DNA from: Pseudopontixanthobacter vadosimaris | GTDB lineage: Bacteria; Pseudomonadota; Alphaproteobacteria; Sphingomonadales; Sphingomonadaceae | Direction of reading: 5' to 3' | DNA: 64,000 bases | Assembly (NCBI RefSeq): GCF_012979275.1 | Contig: NZ_JABASZ010000002.1 | Span: 1 to 64,000 of the forward strand | Shown here: positions 8,818 through 16,219 of the stretch, one piece after another | Numbering within the stretch: the stretch's first letter is position 1 | Layout: every line of letters starts with the position of its first letter | Position numbers and translations under genes: made by a program | Notes under the pieces: model-generated | The model's input: only the letters and a program-made list of their open reading frames with translations | What the model was told of the DNA's origin: nothing | Databases searched by the model: none

Positions 8818-9494
8818 TCGGGCGCGCCGGACCGGGCCGGGCCGCCTGAAACGGGAATGAGACGCCGGGTCACGGCATCGCGAAGCAATGTGGTGTCGGA
8901 TGGCGGCCGGCGCGTTGCCCAATCGGGATCGGCGCGGCGCAGGGCCGTTGCCGAACGGGGATCGGGATCGAAACGCATCAAAATCAGAGCCGGTGTGCCC
9001 CATCCGCCCGCTTGTCTGAATCTGGCGGACGACACTCGATAGCGCCGCAGCCATGCCATCGCCGGGCTCGCGATGGCGGCGGCATCATAACCGGGCCGGG
9101 CGATAACCGCAATCGGCATCATCCGCGCGATCTCGCGCCAATCCTTCCAGAGATGAAACTGCGCCAGATTGTCGGCGCCCATCAGCCAGACGAATTCCCG
9201 CTTCGGCCAGCGCATGGCAAGGGCGCGCAGCGTGTCCACGGTGTAACGGGTGCCCAATTCGCGCTCCACGGCGGTGACGCGAATCGGGGCGCGCCGCGCA
9301 TGGACCTGCGCCGACCGCACTCTGGCGTGCAATGACGCCATGCCTTTCTTCGGCTTCAGCGGATTGCCGGGGCTGACCATCCACCAGACCTCGTCCAGCC
9401 CCAGCTCCGCCATCGCGAACCAAGTAATGCGCCGGTGCCCGCCATGCGCGGGGTTGAAACTTCCGCCAAGCAGTCCGGTCAGTCGTGCCGCCAT
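8814..9494 (-). CDS. nadD: Nicotinate-nucleotide adenylyltransferase
   Basis: Makes deamido-NAD from NaMN and ATP. From the ATG at 9494 the protein begins MAARLTGLLGGSFNPAHGGH, with the nucleotidyltransferase HxGH motif at H16-H19. GTRYTVDTLRAL, FVWLMGADNLAQFHLWKDW and a C-terminal part with TTLLRDAVTRR follow. A start at 9521 is possible but would overlap the 3' end of the aldo/keto reductase gene. The C-terminus replaces the usual ISSTxIR helix with PPSDTTLLRDAV, a modest divergence. It heads the nadD-rsfS-rlmH group. Confidence 0.93.
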   Translation of the reverse strand: MAARLTGLLGGSFNPAHGGHRRITWFAMAELGLDEVWWMVSPGNPLKPKKGMASLHARVRSAQVHARRAPIRVTAVERELGTRYTVDTLRALAMRWPKREFVWLMGADNLAQFHLWKDWREIARMMPIAVIARPGYDAAAIASPAMAWLRRYRVSSARFRQAGGWGTPALILMRFDPDPRSATALRRADPDWATRRPPSDTTLLRDAVTRRLIPVSGGPARSGAPE

Positions 9495-9501
9495 TCGCCG
9501 T

Positions 9502-10542
9502 TCAGTGCTTCGGTCGGTCACCGGCCATGGCGTCCCGGCGATATTCGCCCTGCCGCTCGATCATCCAGCCGGGATAGGTGGGTGCCGGCGGCGCCGCGGC
9601 ATCAAGGCGTGTCATGTCTTCGGGCGACAGTTTGACGGAGGTCGCGCCCAGATTGTCGTTCAGCTGATCGGGTTTGCGCGCACCGATGATCACGCTGCTG
9701 ACGAAGGGTTTGGCCAGCAGCCAGGCCAGGGCGATCTGCGGGACGGTCACGCTTTTTTCACCGGCAATTGCCTGCATAACCTCGACCGCATCGAAACCCT
9801 TGTCCTTGTCGATCGGCGGGAAGTCGAACTCCTTGCGGCGACCTTCCTCATCGCCGCTGCGTGTATATTTGCCCGTAAGGAATCCGCCTGCAAGCGGGCT
9901 CCAGACCATCAGGCCCACGCCCTCGCTCTCCAGCATCGGCACGATCTCGCGCTCCAGGTCGCGCCCGGCCAGCGAATAATAGGCCTGTAGCGACACGAAC
10001 TTCTCCAGCCGCTGCCGTTCGGACAGGCCGAGCGCCTTGGCGATCTGCCAAGCCGCCCAATTGGACACGCCGATATAGCGGACCTTGCCTGACCGCACGA
10101 TATCATCGAGCGCCCGCAGCGTTTCCTCCATCGGCGTCGCCGGATCCCAGCCGTGGATCTGGTACAGGTCGATATGGCCGGTCTGCAGCCGCTGCAGGCT
10201 CGCATCCACCTGGTTCATCAGGTGGTGGCGCGAGGCGCCCCGGTCGTTGACGCCCTCGCCCATCGGGCCGAGTGCCTTGGTGGCCAGCACCACATCGTGA
10301 CGCGCGATCCCGCAATCCTTCAGCGCCTGCCCGGTAATCCGTTCGGACAGACCATTGGAGTAGACATTCGCGGTATCGATGAAATTGACCCCGGCATCGA
10401 TGGCCGATGTCACCAGCATGTTCGATTCGGACTGGTCCAGAGTACCGATGGCAGTCCACATCCCCTTGCCGCCGAAGGTCATGGTGCCAAGGCAGAGTTC
10501 GGAAACGAACAGGCCGGTGTGGCCAAGGCGGTTGTAACGCAT
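9502..10542 (-). CDS. Aldo/keto reductase
   Basis: NADPH-dependent TIM-barrel oxidoreductase of unknown substrate. 346 residues from ATG 10542 (MRYNRLGHTGLFVSELCLG); the frame extends to 10572 but the shorter start fits the family. The catalytic tetrad is visible: Asp and Tyr in DTANVYSNG, Lys in VVLATKALG and His in LYQIHGWDP. The C-terminal cofactor part has SSVIIGARKPDQLNDN. It resembles the YajO/YdjG-like branch. The nadD start follows within 10 bp, so both may share a transcript, but no metabolic link is evident. Confidence 0.9.
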   Translation of the reverse strand: MRYNRLGHTGLFVSELCLGTMTFGGKGMWTAIGTLDQSESNMLVTSAIDAGVNFIDTANVYSNGLSERITGQALKDCGIARHDVVLATKALGPMGEGVNDRGASRHHLMNQVDASLQRLQTGHIDLYQIHGWDPATPMEETLRALDDIVRSGKVRYIGVSNWAAWQIAKALGLSERQRLEKFVSLQAYYSLAGRDLEREIVPMLESEGVGLMVWSPLAGGFLTGKYTRSGDEEGRRKEFDFPPIDKDKGFDAVEVMQAIAGEKSVTVPQIALAWLLAKPFVSSVIIGARKPDQLNDNLGATSVKLSPEDMTRLDAAAPPAPTYPGWMIERQGEYRRDAMAGDRPKH

Positions 10543-10791
10543 GAAAGAAGCCTTTGTGCCGGGGAGCCGCAATGCCTGGCGGACCGGCCCGGCAGTCTGC
10601 CGAGGCGATCGGCATCGCGAGGTCGTGAAGAACCCGGATAAACTGCCCGAATAGGCATCGGTTCCCGTGAAATCGGATTAATATCCGTTCAGGAACTTCG
10701 TTTCACCCTGACACGGTCTCGGCTCACCCCTGAATCGCGCGCCCGGATTCGATTCAGCAAACAAGCCTTGCTAGCGGGCCGCCAGAAAATA

Positions 10792-11946
10792 ATGACGGGA
10801 AATTTGGTCGTCTTGAACATGATCACCAATGCAGGCGGCGCAGGCCGCCGATTTCCGAACCTGTTTCCCGACCGCGAATTCATCATGCGGTCGCAAGGGC
10901 AGGTCCGATTCGTGACACTTTCCTCACGTGTGCAGATCGGCATCGCAGCTGCCTTGCTGCTGGCGCTGCTGGTCTTGCTTGGGTCGCTCGGCGTAATGAT
11001 ATCGTCGCAGAACCGCGCCGAAGCGGATCGCTCCCTCCTGCTGTCGCGCGCTGCCGCGGCGGAAGATGCACGGGAAACCGTCGACGCCTATCGCGATGAT
11101 ATAGACGCGGTCGCCAGCGATCTGGCAAAACGGCAGAAATTTATCGAGGAGATGGTCGAAAGGCTGCCCGCAGATCTGAAGGCGGATGGCGAATCGCCCG
11201 CAGGCGAAGGTGCGGAACAGGCCGGCGACGCAGCACGGACAGCGGCAAAGATCAGTGCCATATTGCCGGAAGCAACGATGCTCGCCCGGATCGAGGCGCG
11301 GCAGATCGATTTCGCTGATCGCCTTACCGCCTATGCCGACCGCCGGTCGGAAAGGGCAACCGTCGCCATTCGGCAGCTCGGCCTCGACCCCGACGCCATT
11401 CTTCGCGGCGAGCAGCGCACGGCGATGGGTGGTCCGCTCGAATCGGCCGATCTCGATCCCCGGTTCGAGAAGCTGGGCCTTTCAGTTGCGCGCATGGCGG
11501 CGCTGGAGCGCGGTTTGCAGTCCATTCCGCAGGCAATGCCGGCCAGCATGGATGCAATCTCGTCCGGCTTCGGCTTCCGCAGCGACCCGTTCAGTGGCAG
11601 CGGCGCGATGCACAGCGGCCTCGATTTCCGGGGGCCGACCGGCGCACCGATCTATGCGGCGGCGAACGGCCGCATCAGCTTCATCGGCATGAAATCAGGG
11701 TACGGCAAGGTCGTCGAGATCACACATGGCAATGGCCTGATGACGCGCTATGCCCATATGTCACGTTTCAACGCCCGGCCCGGACAGACAGTAGAGGCAG
11801 GCGAAATCATCGGGGCGATCGGCAGCACCGGGCGATCCACCGGACCGCATCTGCATTTCGAGGTCCGCATTCACGGCCGCGCGGTCAATCCCCGGCCCTT
11901 TCTGGAAGCCGCACCAGACGTTCTTGAAAAAGCGCGCGGCGCCTGA
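10792..11946 (+). CDS. Membrane-anchored M23 (LytM) peptidase
   Basis: Predicted peptidoglycan endopeptidase. About 384 residues from ATG 10792; starts at 10819 or 10885 are also in frame and no strong ribosome site decides between them. A short cytoplasmic N-terminus (REFIMRSQGQVRFVTLS) precedes one membrane helix (IGIAAALLLALLVLLGSLGV). Then comes a 150-residue Ala/Glu/Arg-rich helical region, then a LytM domain with intact zinc motifs: HSGLD (HxxxD), YAHMS and GPHLHFE (HxH). The N-terminal part resembles the DUF5930 type seen ahead of M23 domains in alphaproteobacteria; this is from memory. It is divergent from the aldo/keto reductase and convergent with fadD. Confidence 0.88.
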   Translation: MTGNLVVLNMITNAGGAGRRFPNLFPDREFIMRSQGQVRFVTLSSRVQIGIAAALLLALLVLLGSLGVMISSQNRAEADRSLLLSRAAAAEDARETVDAYRDDIDAVASDLAKRQKFIEEMVERLPADLKADGESPAGEGAEQAGDAARTAAKISAILPEATMLARIEARQIDFADRLTAYADRRSERATVAIRQLGLDPDAILRGEQRTAMGGPLESADLDPRFEKLGLSVARMAALERGLQSIPQAMPASMDAISSGFGFRSDPFSGSGAMHSGLDFRGPTGAPIYAAANGRISFIGMKSGYGKVVEITHGNGLMTRYAHMSRFNARPGQTVEAGEIIGAIGSTGRSTGPHLHFEVRIHGRAVNPRPFLEAAPDVLEKARGA

Positions 11947-11970
11947 CGGAACAGAAGGCGCAGCGCAGGT

Positions 11971-13680
11971 TTACAGTTCCTGTTCGCGCAGGGCCTTTCG
12001 GTCGAGCTTGCCGATCATCGTCTTGGGCAGTTCCGGGCGAATAGCCACGGATTTCACGCGTTCATGCTTTCCGATGCGCGCATTCAGCCATTCCGCAAGT
12101 GCGCCCTCACCAGCGTTCGCACCGGTCTTCAGGGTGACGAACGCCTTGGGCATCTCGCCGCGGTAATCGTCAGGCACGCCGATCACCAGCGCTTCCTTTA
12201 CCGCAGGATGTTCGACCAGCACGTCCTCGACCTGGCTCGGGAAGACCTTGAAACCGCCTACGGAGATCATGTCCTTCGTACGGTCCACGATCTTCACGAA
12301 GCCCTCGGCATCGATCGTCGCCACATCGCCGGTACGCAGCCATTCCTCGCCATCGATGCGGACGAAGGCGCTGGCCTGCATGTCGGGGCGGTTCCAGTAA
12401 CCCTTCATGACCTGCGGGCCGCGGATCACGATCTCACCGGGTTCCCCCGGCGGTGCCGGCTTAGTGGCGTCTTCCTTGTCGCGCAGGCGCAGGCGCGTCT
12501 GCATCACGGGCTGCCCGATGGTGCCGGGCTTGCGCTGTCCTTCGTAAGGGTTGACGGAAACCACGCCGGCACTCTCGGTCAGACCATAGCCTTCTACCAG
12601 CCGCGCGCCGCTCACTTCCTCGAACCGGTCGCGGACCGGCGCAGGCAGCGCCGCACCACCGGAAATGCAGATCAGCAAGGACGAAAAATCCGTTTTCGTG
12701 ATGCGCGGAGTGTCGAGCAGCGCCTGGTACATCGTCGGCACGCCGGAAAAGGCGGTGGGGCGAACGCGATCGATTGTCTTCAATGTCTGTGTTGCATCGA
12801 AGCGCGGCAGCATCGCTATGCAGCCGCCCTTCAGAACCGTGCGGTTCAGCACGCAGGTGTTGGCGAAGACATGGAACAGGGGCAGCACGCCCATGATCAT
12901 GTCGCGGTCCTCCGGAAACGGGTCCAGCGCCTGCACCTGCTGCGCGTTGATCGACAGATTGGCATGGGTCAGCATCGCGCCCTTCGGCACGCCGGTCGTC
13001 CCGCCGGTATATTGCAGGACGGCCAGATCGCTTCGCGCGTCGATCGTGACTGGCCTCGGATCGCGATCCTGCAGGCAATCGCGCCAGTGCCGCACATCGC
13101 CGCGATCCGGGATGGCAGCGGCCTGACGACGGCCCAGGGTCCGCAGCGCCAGGCCCTTCGTCACCGGCAGCAAGTCGGCCAGTCGCCCGACGACGAGCCG
13201 TTCGAGCGAGGAATTGTCAATCACCTCCATCGCGGTCGGCAGCAGTGCGGGGACATCCAGCGTGACAAGCAGGCGGGTGCCTGAATCCTCGACCTGCGCA
13301 CTCAGTTCGCCCGCAGTATAAAGCGGCGAGAAATTTACTACCGTCGCCCCGGCCAGCATCGCTCCGTAATAGGCAGAGACGTAGATCGGGACGTTCGGCA
13401 GGAACAGGCCGACACGGTCGCCCTTCTCGATACCCATGGCCTGGATGCCGGATGCGAAACGCCGCGCTTCTGCAAGCAGCTGCACATAGGAATAGCGGCG
13501 GCCGAGAAAATCGACGCAATGGGCGTGCGGGGTGCGCGCGGCCGTGCGTGCGAACATTTCCGGCAGCGAGAACGCCTTGAAATCCGTGTTCCAGGGCACG
13601 GGATGCCCGTAATCGGCAGGTTGCGGATGTTCGGGAGTCGCAGGTCCGGACGATGAGGAGCTTTCTCTGCTTACATTCAT
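11971..13680 (-). CDS. fadD: Long-chain fatty acid-CoA ligase
   Basis: ATP-dependent activation of fatty acids to acyl-CoA. 569 residues, normal for FadD. The P-loop-like AMP-binding motif YTGGTTGVPKG is at 224-233; further motifs are VEGYGLTESAGV, GEIVIRGPQVMKGYWNRP, WLRTGDVATID and VDRTKDMISVGGFKVFPSQVE. The adenylation Lys lies in MIGKLDRKAL near the C-terminus. The first 30 residues are a Ser/Pro-rich extension. It is convergent with the M23 gene (24 bp apart) and lies 81 bp downstream of trcR on the same strand. Exact chain-length preference cannot be read from the sequence. Confidence 0.92.
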   Translation of the reverse strand: MNVSRESSSSSGPATPEHPQPADYGHPVPWNTDFKAFSLPEMFARTAARTPHAHCVDFLGRRYSYVQLLAEARRFASGIQAMGIEKGDRVGLFLPNVPIYVSAYYGAMLAGATVVNFSPLYTAGELSAQVEDSGTRLLVTLDVPALLPTAMEVIDNSSLERLVVGRLADLLPVTKGLALRTLGRRQAAAIPDRGDVRHWRDCLQDRDPRPVTIDARSDLAVLQYTGGTTGVPKGAMLTHANLSINAQQVQALDPFPEDRDMIMGVLPLFHVFANTCVLNRTVLKGGCIAMLPRFDATQTLKTIDRVRPTAFSGVPTMYQALLDTPRITKTDFSSLLICISGGAALPAPVRDRFEEVSGARLVEGYGLTESAGVVSVNPYEGQRKPGTIGQPVMQTRLRLRDKEDATKPAPPGEPGEIVIRGPQVMKGYWNRPDMQASAFVRIDGEEWLRTGDVATIDAEGFVKIVDRTKDMISVGGFKVFPSQVEDVLVEHPAVKEALVIGVPDDYRGEMPKAFVTLKTGANAGEGALAEWLNARIGKHERVKSVAIRPELPKTMIGKLDRKALREQEL

Positions 13681-13761
13681 GTAAGTGCAATGCCGGATCG
13701 GCCCTTGTCCGGCAAGTGTTTTGCAGGGCTGGCCTGCTACTGCGGGTCCTTGCCGGGAAGC

Positions 13762-14532
13762 CTAGCCTTCGTCGATCTCGCGATTGCTTTCGGGCGCGTT
13801 CCCGCTCGCGTCATCATGCGGATTTTCCGGTTCGGCGGCGCCTTCCGTGCGGCGGCGTTCCAGCCATGCCGCAGCCTCGGCCTCCTGTGCAGCCTCGCCC
13901 GCTGCCTTGGTCTGGGCCTCGCGCTCGGCGCGCAATTCCTGGATCAGGCGTTCGCGGTCGCTGCCGGAATCGATAACGGCGGGCACTTCCTCGCCCTCTT
14001 CGGTCTTGATGTTCTTTGCAGCCTTGGCGACCACCGCATCCAGTTCGCGCTGCGAACAGAGGCCCAGGGTGACCGGATCCTTCGCCTGGATGTTCTGGAT
14101 GTTCCAGTGGCTGCGATCGCGGATCGCGCCAATGGTGTTGCGCGTGGTGCCGATCAGCTTGCCGATCTGCGCGTCCGAAACCTCGGGGTGATTGCGCAGG
14201 ATCCAGGCAATGCCGTCCGGCTTGTCCTGACGCTTGGAAACGGGGGTGTAGCGCGGCCCCTTGGTGCGGGTCACCTCGATCGGCGCCTTCTGCATCTTCA
14301 GGACATAGGATGAATCCTGCTGGCCGCGCTCGATTTCCTCCTGCGTCAGCTCGCCCGAATGAACGGGGTCGCGACCGGTATATTTGCTGCTGGCGAGATC
14401 GTCGGCCATCGCCTGCACTTCCAGAATGTGCAGCCCGCAGAATTCCGCAATCTGTTCAAAGCCAAGCGCGGTGTTGTCGATCAGCCAGGTGGCGGTCGCA
14501 TGCGGCATCAGGGGGGTGGGTTGCTTGGCCAT
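13762..14532 (-). CDS. trcR: TrcR-like cell-cycle transcriptional regulator (DUF1013)
   Basis: 256 residues. The conserved alphaproteobacterial DUF1013 region is clear: MPHATATWLIDNTALGFEQI, AEFCGLHILEVQAM, a KGPRYTPVSKRQDKPD segment and a helix-turn-helix-like DAQIGKLIGTTRNTIGAIRD. This family includes Caulobacter TrcR. The C-terminal 70 residues are a charged Glu/Ala/Arg coiled coil ending in a low-complexity tail. Start 14532 (MAKQPTPLMPH) is the family start; a longer frame to 14568 is not needed. Specific promoter targets are unknown from this sequence. Confidence 0.88.
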   Translation of the reverse strand: MAKQPTPLMPHATATWLIDNTALGFEQIAEFCGLHILEVQAMADDLASSKYTGRDPVHSGELTQEEIERGQQDSSYVLKMQKAPIEVTRTKGPRYTPVSKRQDKPDGIAWILRNHPEVSDAQIGKLIGTTRNTIGAIRDRSHWNIQNIQAKDPVTLGLCSQRELDAVVAKAAKNIKTEEGEEVPAVIDSGSDRERLIQELRAEREAQTKAAGEAAQEAEAAAWLERRRTEGAAEPENPHDDASGNAPESNREIDEG

Positions 14533-14590
14533 GATCGTTCTTTCTGCCTGTCGGTCGCGCGGCGGCAAAGACCTGCCGGAAAGCGCGCTG

Positions 14591-14624
14591 AAAATATAAG
14601 GGCCGCCCCTTGCGGAGCGGCCTT
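14591..14624 (-). terminator. Rho-independent terminator after the quinone oxidoreductase gene
   Basis: On the minus strand, just past the stop at 14697, arms AAGGCCGC and GCGGCCCTT (plus-strand 14617-14624 and 14598-14606) flank a loop. They are followed by ATATTTT. A GC-rich stem with a U-rich tail in this orientation should end transcripts of the PIG3-type gene before trcR. Confidence 0.65.
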
Positions 14625-14696
14625 CCGGGTAGGATTTACGCTATTGCGCCGATAACGGCAAGGTCTTTACCGAGGGCGGCGGCGAAGCGGCAGACG

Positions 14697-15716
14697 CTAC
14701 TCACCGACAGAGAGCACGATCTTCCCGATATGGTCGCCCGATTCCATGTAGGCGTGGGCTGCGGCAGCCTCGGCAAGCGGGAAGGTCCGGTCCATGATCG
14801 GCGCCAGCGTCCCGTCGCCGAACAGGGGCCAGGCATTTTTCGAAATTTCGTCCGCCAGCAGCGTCTTGAACTGGATCGACCGGGGCCGCAACGTCGATCC
14901 GGTAAGCGTCAGCCGTTTCTGCATGATAACGGCCATGTTGATGTCCGCCTGCATCCCGCCCAGGACCGCGATCGTCACGTGGCGGCCATCCTCGGCAAGA
15001 CATTGCAGATTGCGCATGACATAGTCGCCCGACACCATGTCGAGCACGAGATCGACGCCCCTGCCATTTGTCAGCCCCTTTACCTCCGCCACGAAATCCT
15101 GCGCCTTGTAATTGATTGCATGATGCGCGCCGATTTCCAGCGCGCGGGCGCATTTGTCGTCGGTTCCGCAGGTCACGACGACCGTCAGCCCGAACTGCCG
15201 CGCCAGCATGATCGCCATGGTGCCGATCCCGCTGGTGCCGCCGTGGACCAGCAGCGTCTCGCCCTCGCCTGCCCAGCCGCGCTCGAATACATTGTGCCAG
15301 ACGGTGAACAGGGTTTCGGGGATCGCAGCAGCCTGTTCCATCGTCAGGCTATCCGGCACCGGAAGGCAGTGGCCGGCAGGCACGATGCAATACTCGGCAT
15401 AGCCGCCGCCCGGCGCCAGGGCGCAGACCGCCTGACCGGGCATCAGGCAATCGACATCCGGGCCGCGCGCAGCGATGGTGCCGGAAATTTCGAGACCGAG
15501 CAGCGGCGAGGCGCCTGCCGGCGGCGGATAGTGCCCCTTGCGCTGGATCACGTCGGGGCGGTTTACCCCGGCGAATTGAACCTTCACCAGAACTTCGCCC
15601 GCGCCGGGCTTCGGCACGTCCATCTCGGCCAGTTTCAGCACCTCGGGGCCACCCGGAGCGTCATAGTGCACCACGGGCATGCGTTCCGGCACGCGATCCT
15701 GTGCTGCGTCGATCAT
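14697..15716 (-). CDS. NAD(P)H quinone oxidoreductase, PIG3/MDR family
   Basis: Medium-chain reductase of the zinc-independent quinone oxidoreductase branch. 339 residues from ATG 15716, preceded by an AGGGG ribosome site 6-7 bases away; this favours it over the ATG at 15737. The GroES-like domain has FAGVNRPDVIQRKGHYPPP and LLGLEISG. The cofactor fold has VHGGTSGIGTMAIMLA (the AxGGVGxxA-type loop) and GRGVDLVLDMVSGDY. The Cys ligands of zinc alcohol dehydrogenases are absent. Physiological substrate unknown. It is divergent from the DUF1192 gene, a pairing common in alphaproteobacteria. Confidence 0.9.
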   Translation of the reverse strand: MIDAAQDRVPERMPVVHYDAPGGPEVLKLAEMDVPKPGAGEVLVKVQFAGVNRPDVIQRKGHYPPPAGASPLLGLEISGTIAARGPDVDCLMPGQAVCALAPGGGYAEYCIVPAGHCLPVPDSLTMEQAAAIPETLFTVWHNVFERGWAGEGETLLVHGGTSGIGTMAIMLARQFGLTVVVTCGTDDKCARALEIGAHHAINYKAQDFVAEVKGLTNGRGVDLVLDMVSGDYVMRNLQCLAEDGRHVTIAVLGGMQADINMAVIMQKRLTLTGSTLRPRSIQFKTLLADEISKNAWPLFGDGTLAPIMDRTFPLAEAAAAHAYMESGDHIGKIVLSVGE

Positions 15717-15807
15717 TATCTGCCCCTGTTGCCCCAATGCCCTACCTGAGGATTAGCGGCGGCAGCCATTGACAGCAAGCGCGATAGATTGCGATGCTGC
15801 CATTCCG

Positions 15808-16011
15808 ATGGACGAAGCCGACCTGCCCCGCCGCAAGGGCGACCATGCCAGCCAGCTTAAGGCTGAGGATCTGTCCCCTTACAGCCAGGAAGAACTGGCC
15901 GAGCGCATCGCCGCGCTGGAGGCGGAGATCGTCCGCACGAATGCGCATGCGGACAAGGCGCAGGCGCATCGCACGGCCGCGGAAGCGTTCTTCAAGGCGC
16001 CGGACAGGTGA
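15808..16011 (+). CDS. DUF1192 family small protein
   Basis: 67 residues from ATG 15808: MDEADLPRRKGDHASQLKAE, then DLSPYSQEELAERIAALEAEI and a short Arg/Ala helix ending FFKAPDR. This matches the small DUF1192 family of alphaproteobacteria, whose function is unknown. The central segment predicts one amphipathic helix or short coiled coil; there is no signal peptide. A longer frame begins at 15769 but would run into the intergenic region shared with the divergent oxidoreductase. That divergent arrangement supports the assignment. Confidence 0.82.
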   Translation: MDEADLPRRKGDHASQLKAEDLSPYSQEELAERIAALEAEIVRTNAHADKAQAHRTAAEAFFKAPDR

Positions 16012-16105
16012 TGCCGGTGCCGGCGGCATTCGGGACGGCCATGCGCCTGCTCCCGCAGCTGGCACCGGCACTAGTCACGGCACCGGACAAGCTGCCCAAT
16101 TCGCT

Positions 16106-16134
16106 CTCGAAATCGCGAAATCGCGCCCCATATA
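16106..16134 (+). promoter_or_regulatory. Heat-shock (RpoH, sigma-32) type promoter of clpA
   Basis: CTCGAAA (16106-16112), 13 bases, then CCCCATATA (16126-16134). The sigma-32 consensus is CTTGAAA, 11-16 bases, CCCCATnTA, so this differs at one position of the -35 and matches the whole -10. The start site would lie near 16141, giving a leader of about 80 bases for clpA. ClpA being a heat-shock protease subunit fits. Confidence 0.72.
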
Positions 16135-16219
16135 GGCTGCGTTCACTGCATCGGGGCATGATCTGCCCACCCGGCCCGGCGCCGGAACCCACGATGCCCC
16201 TCTGCACGAAAGATGATTG

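Noticed and set aside
10924-10934. CACGTG within the first M23 peptidase gene as a parS
   Set aside because: The arms do not match and the site is inside coding sequence.
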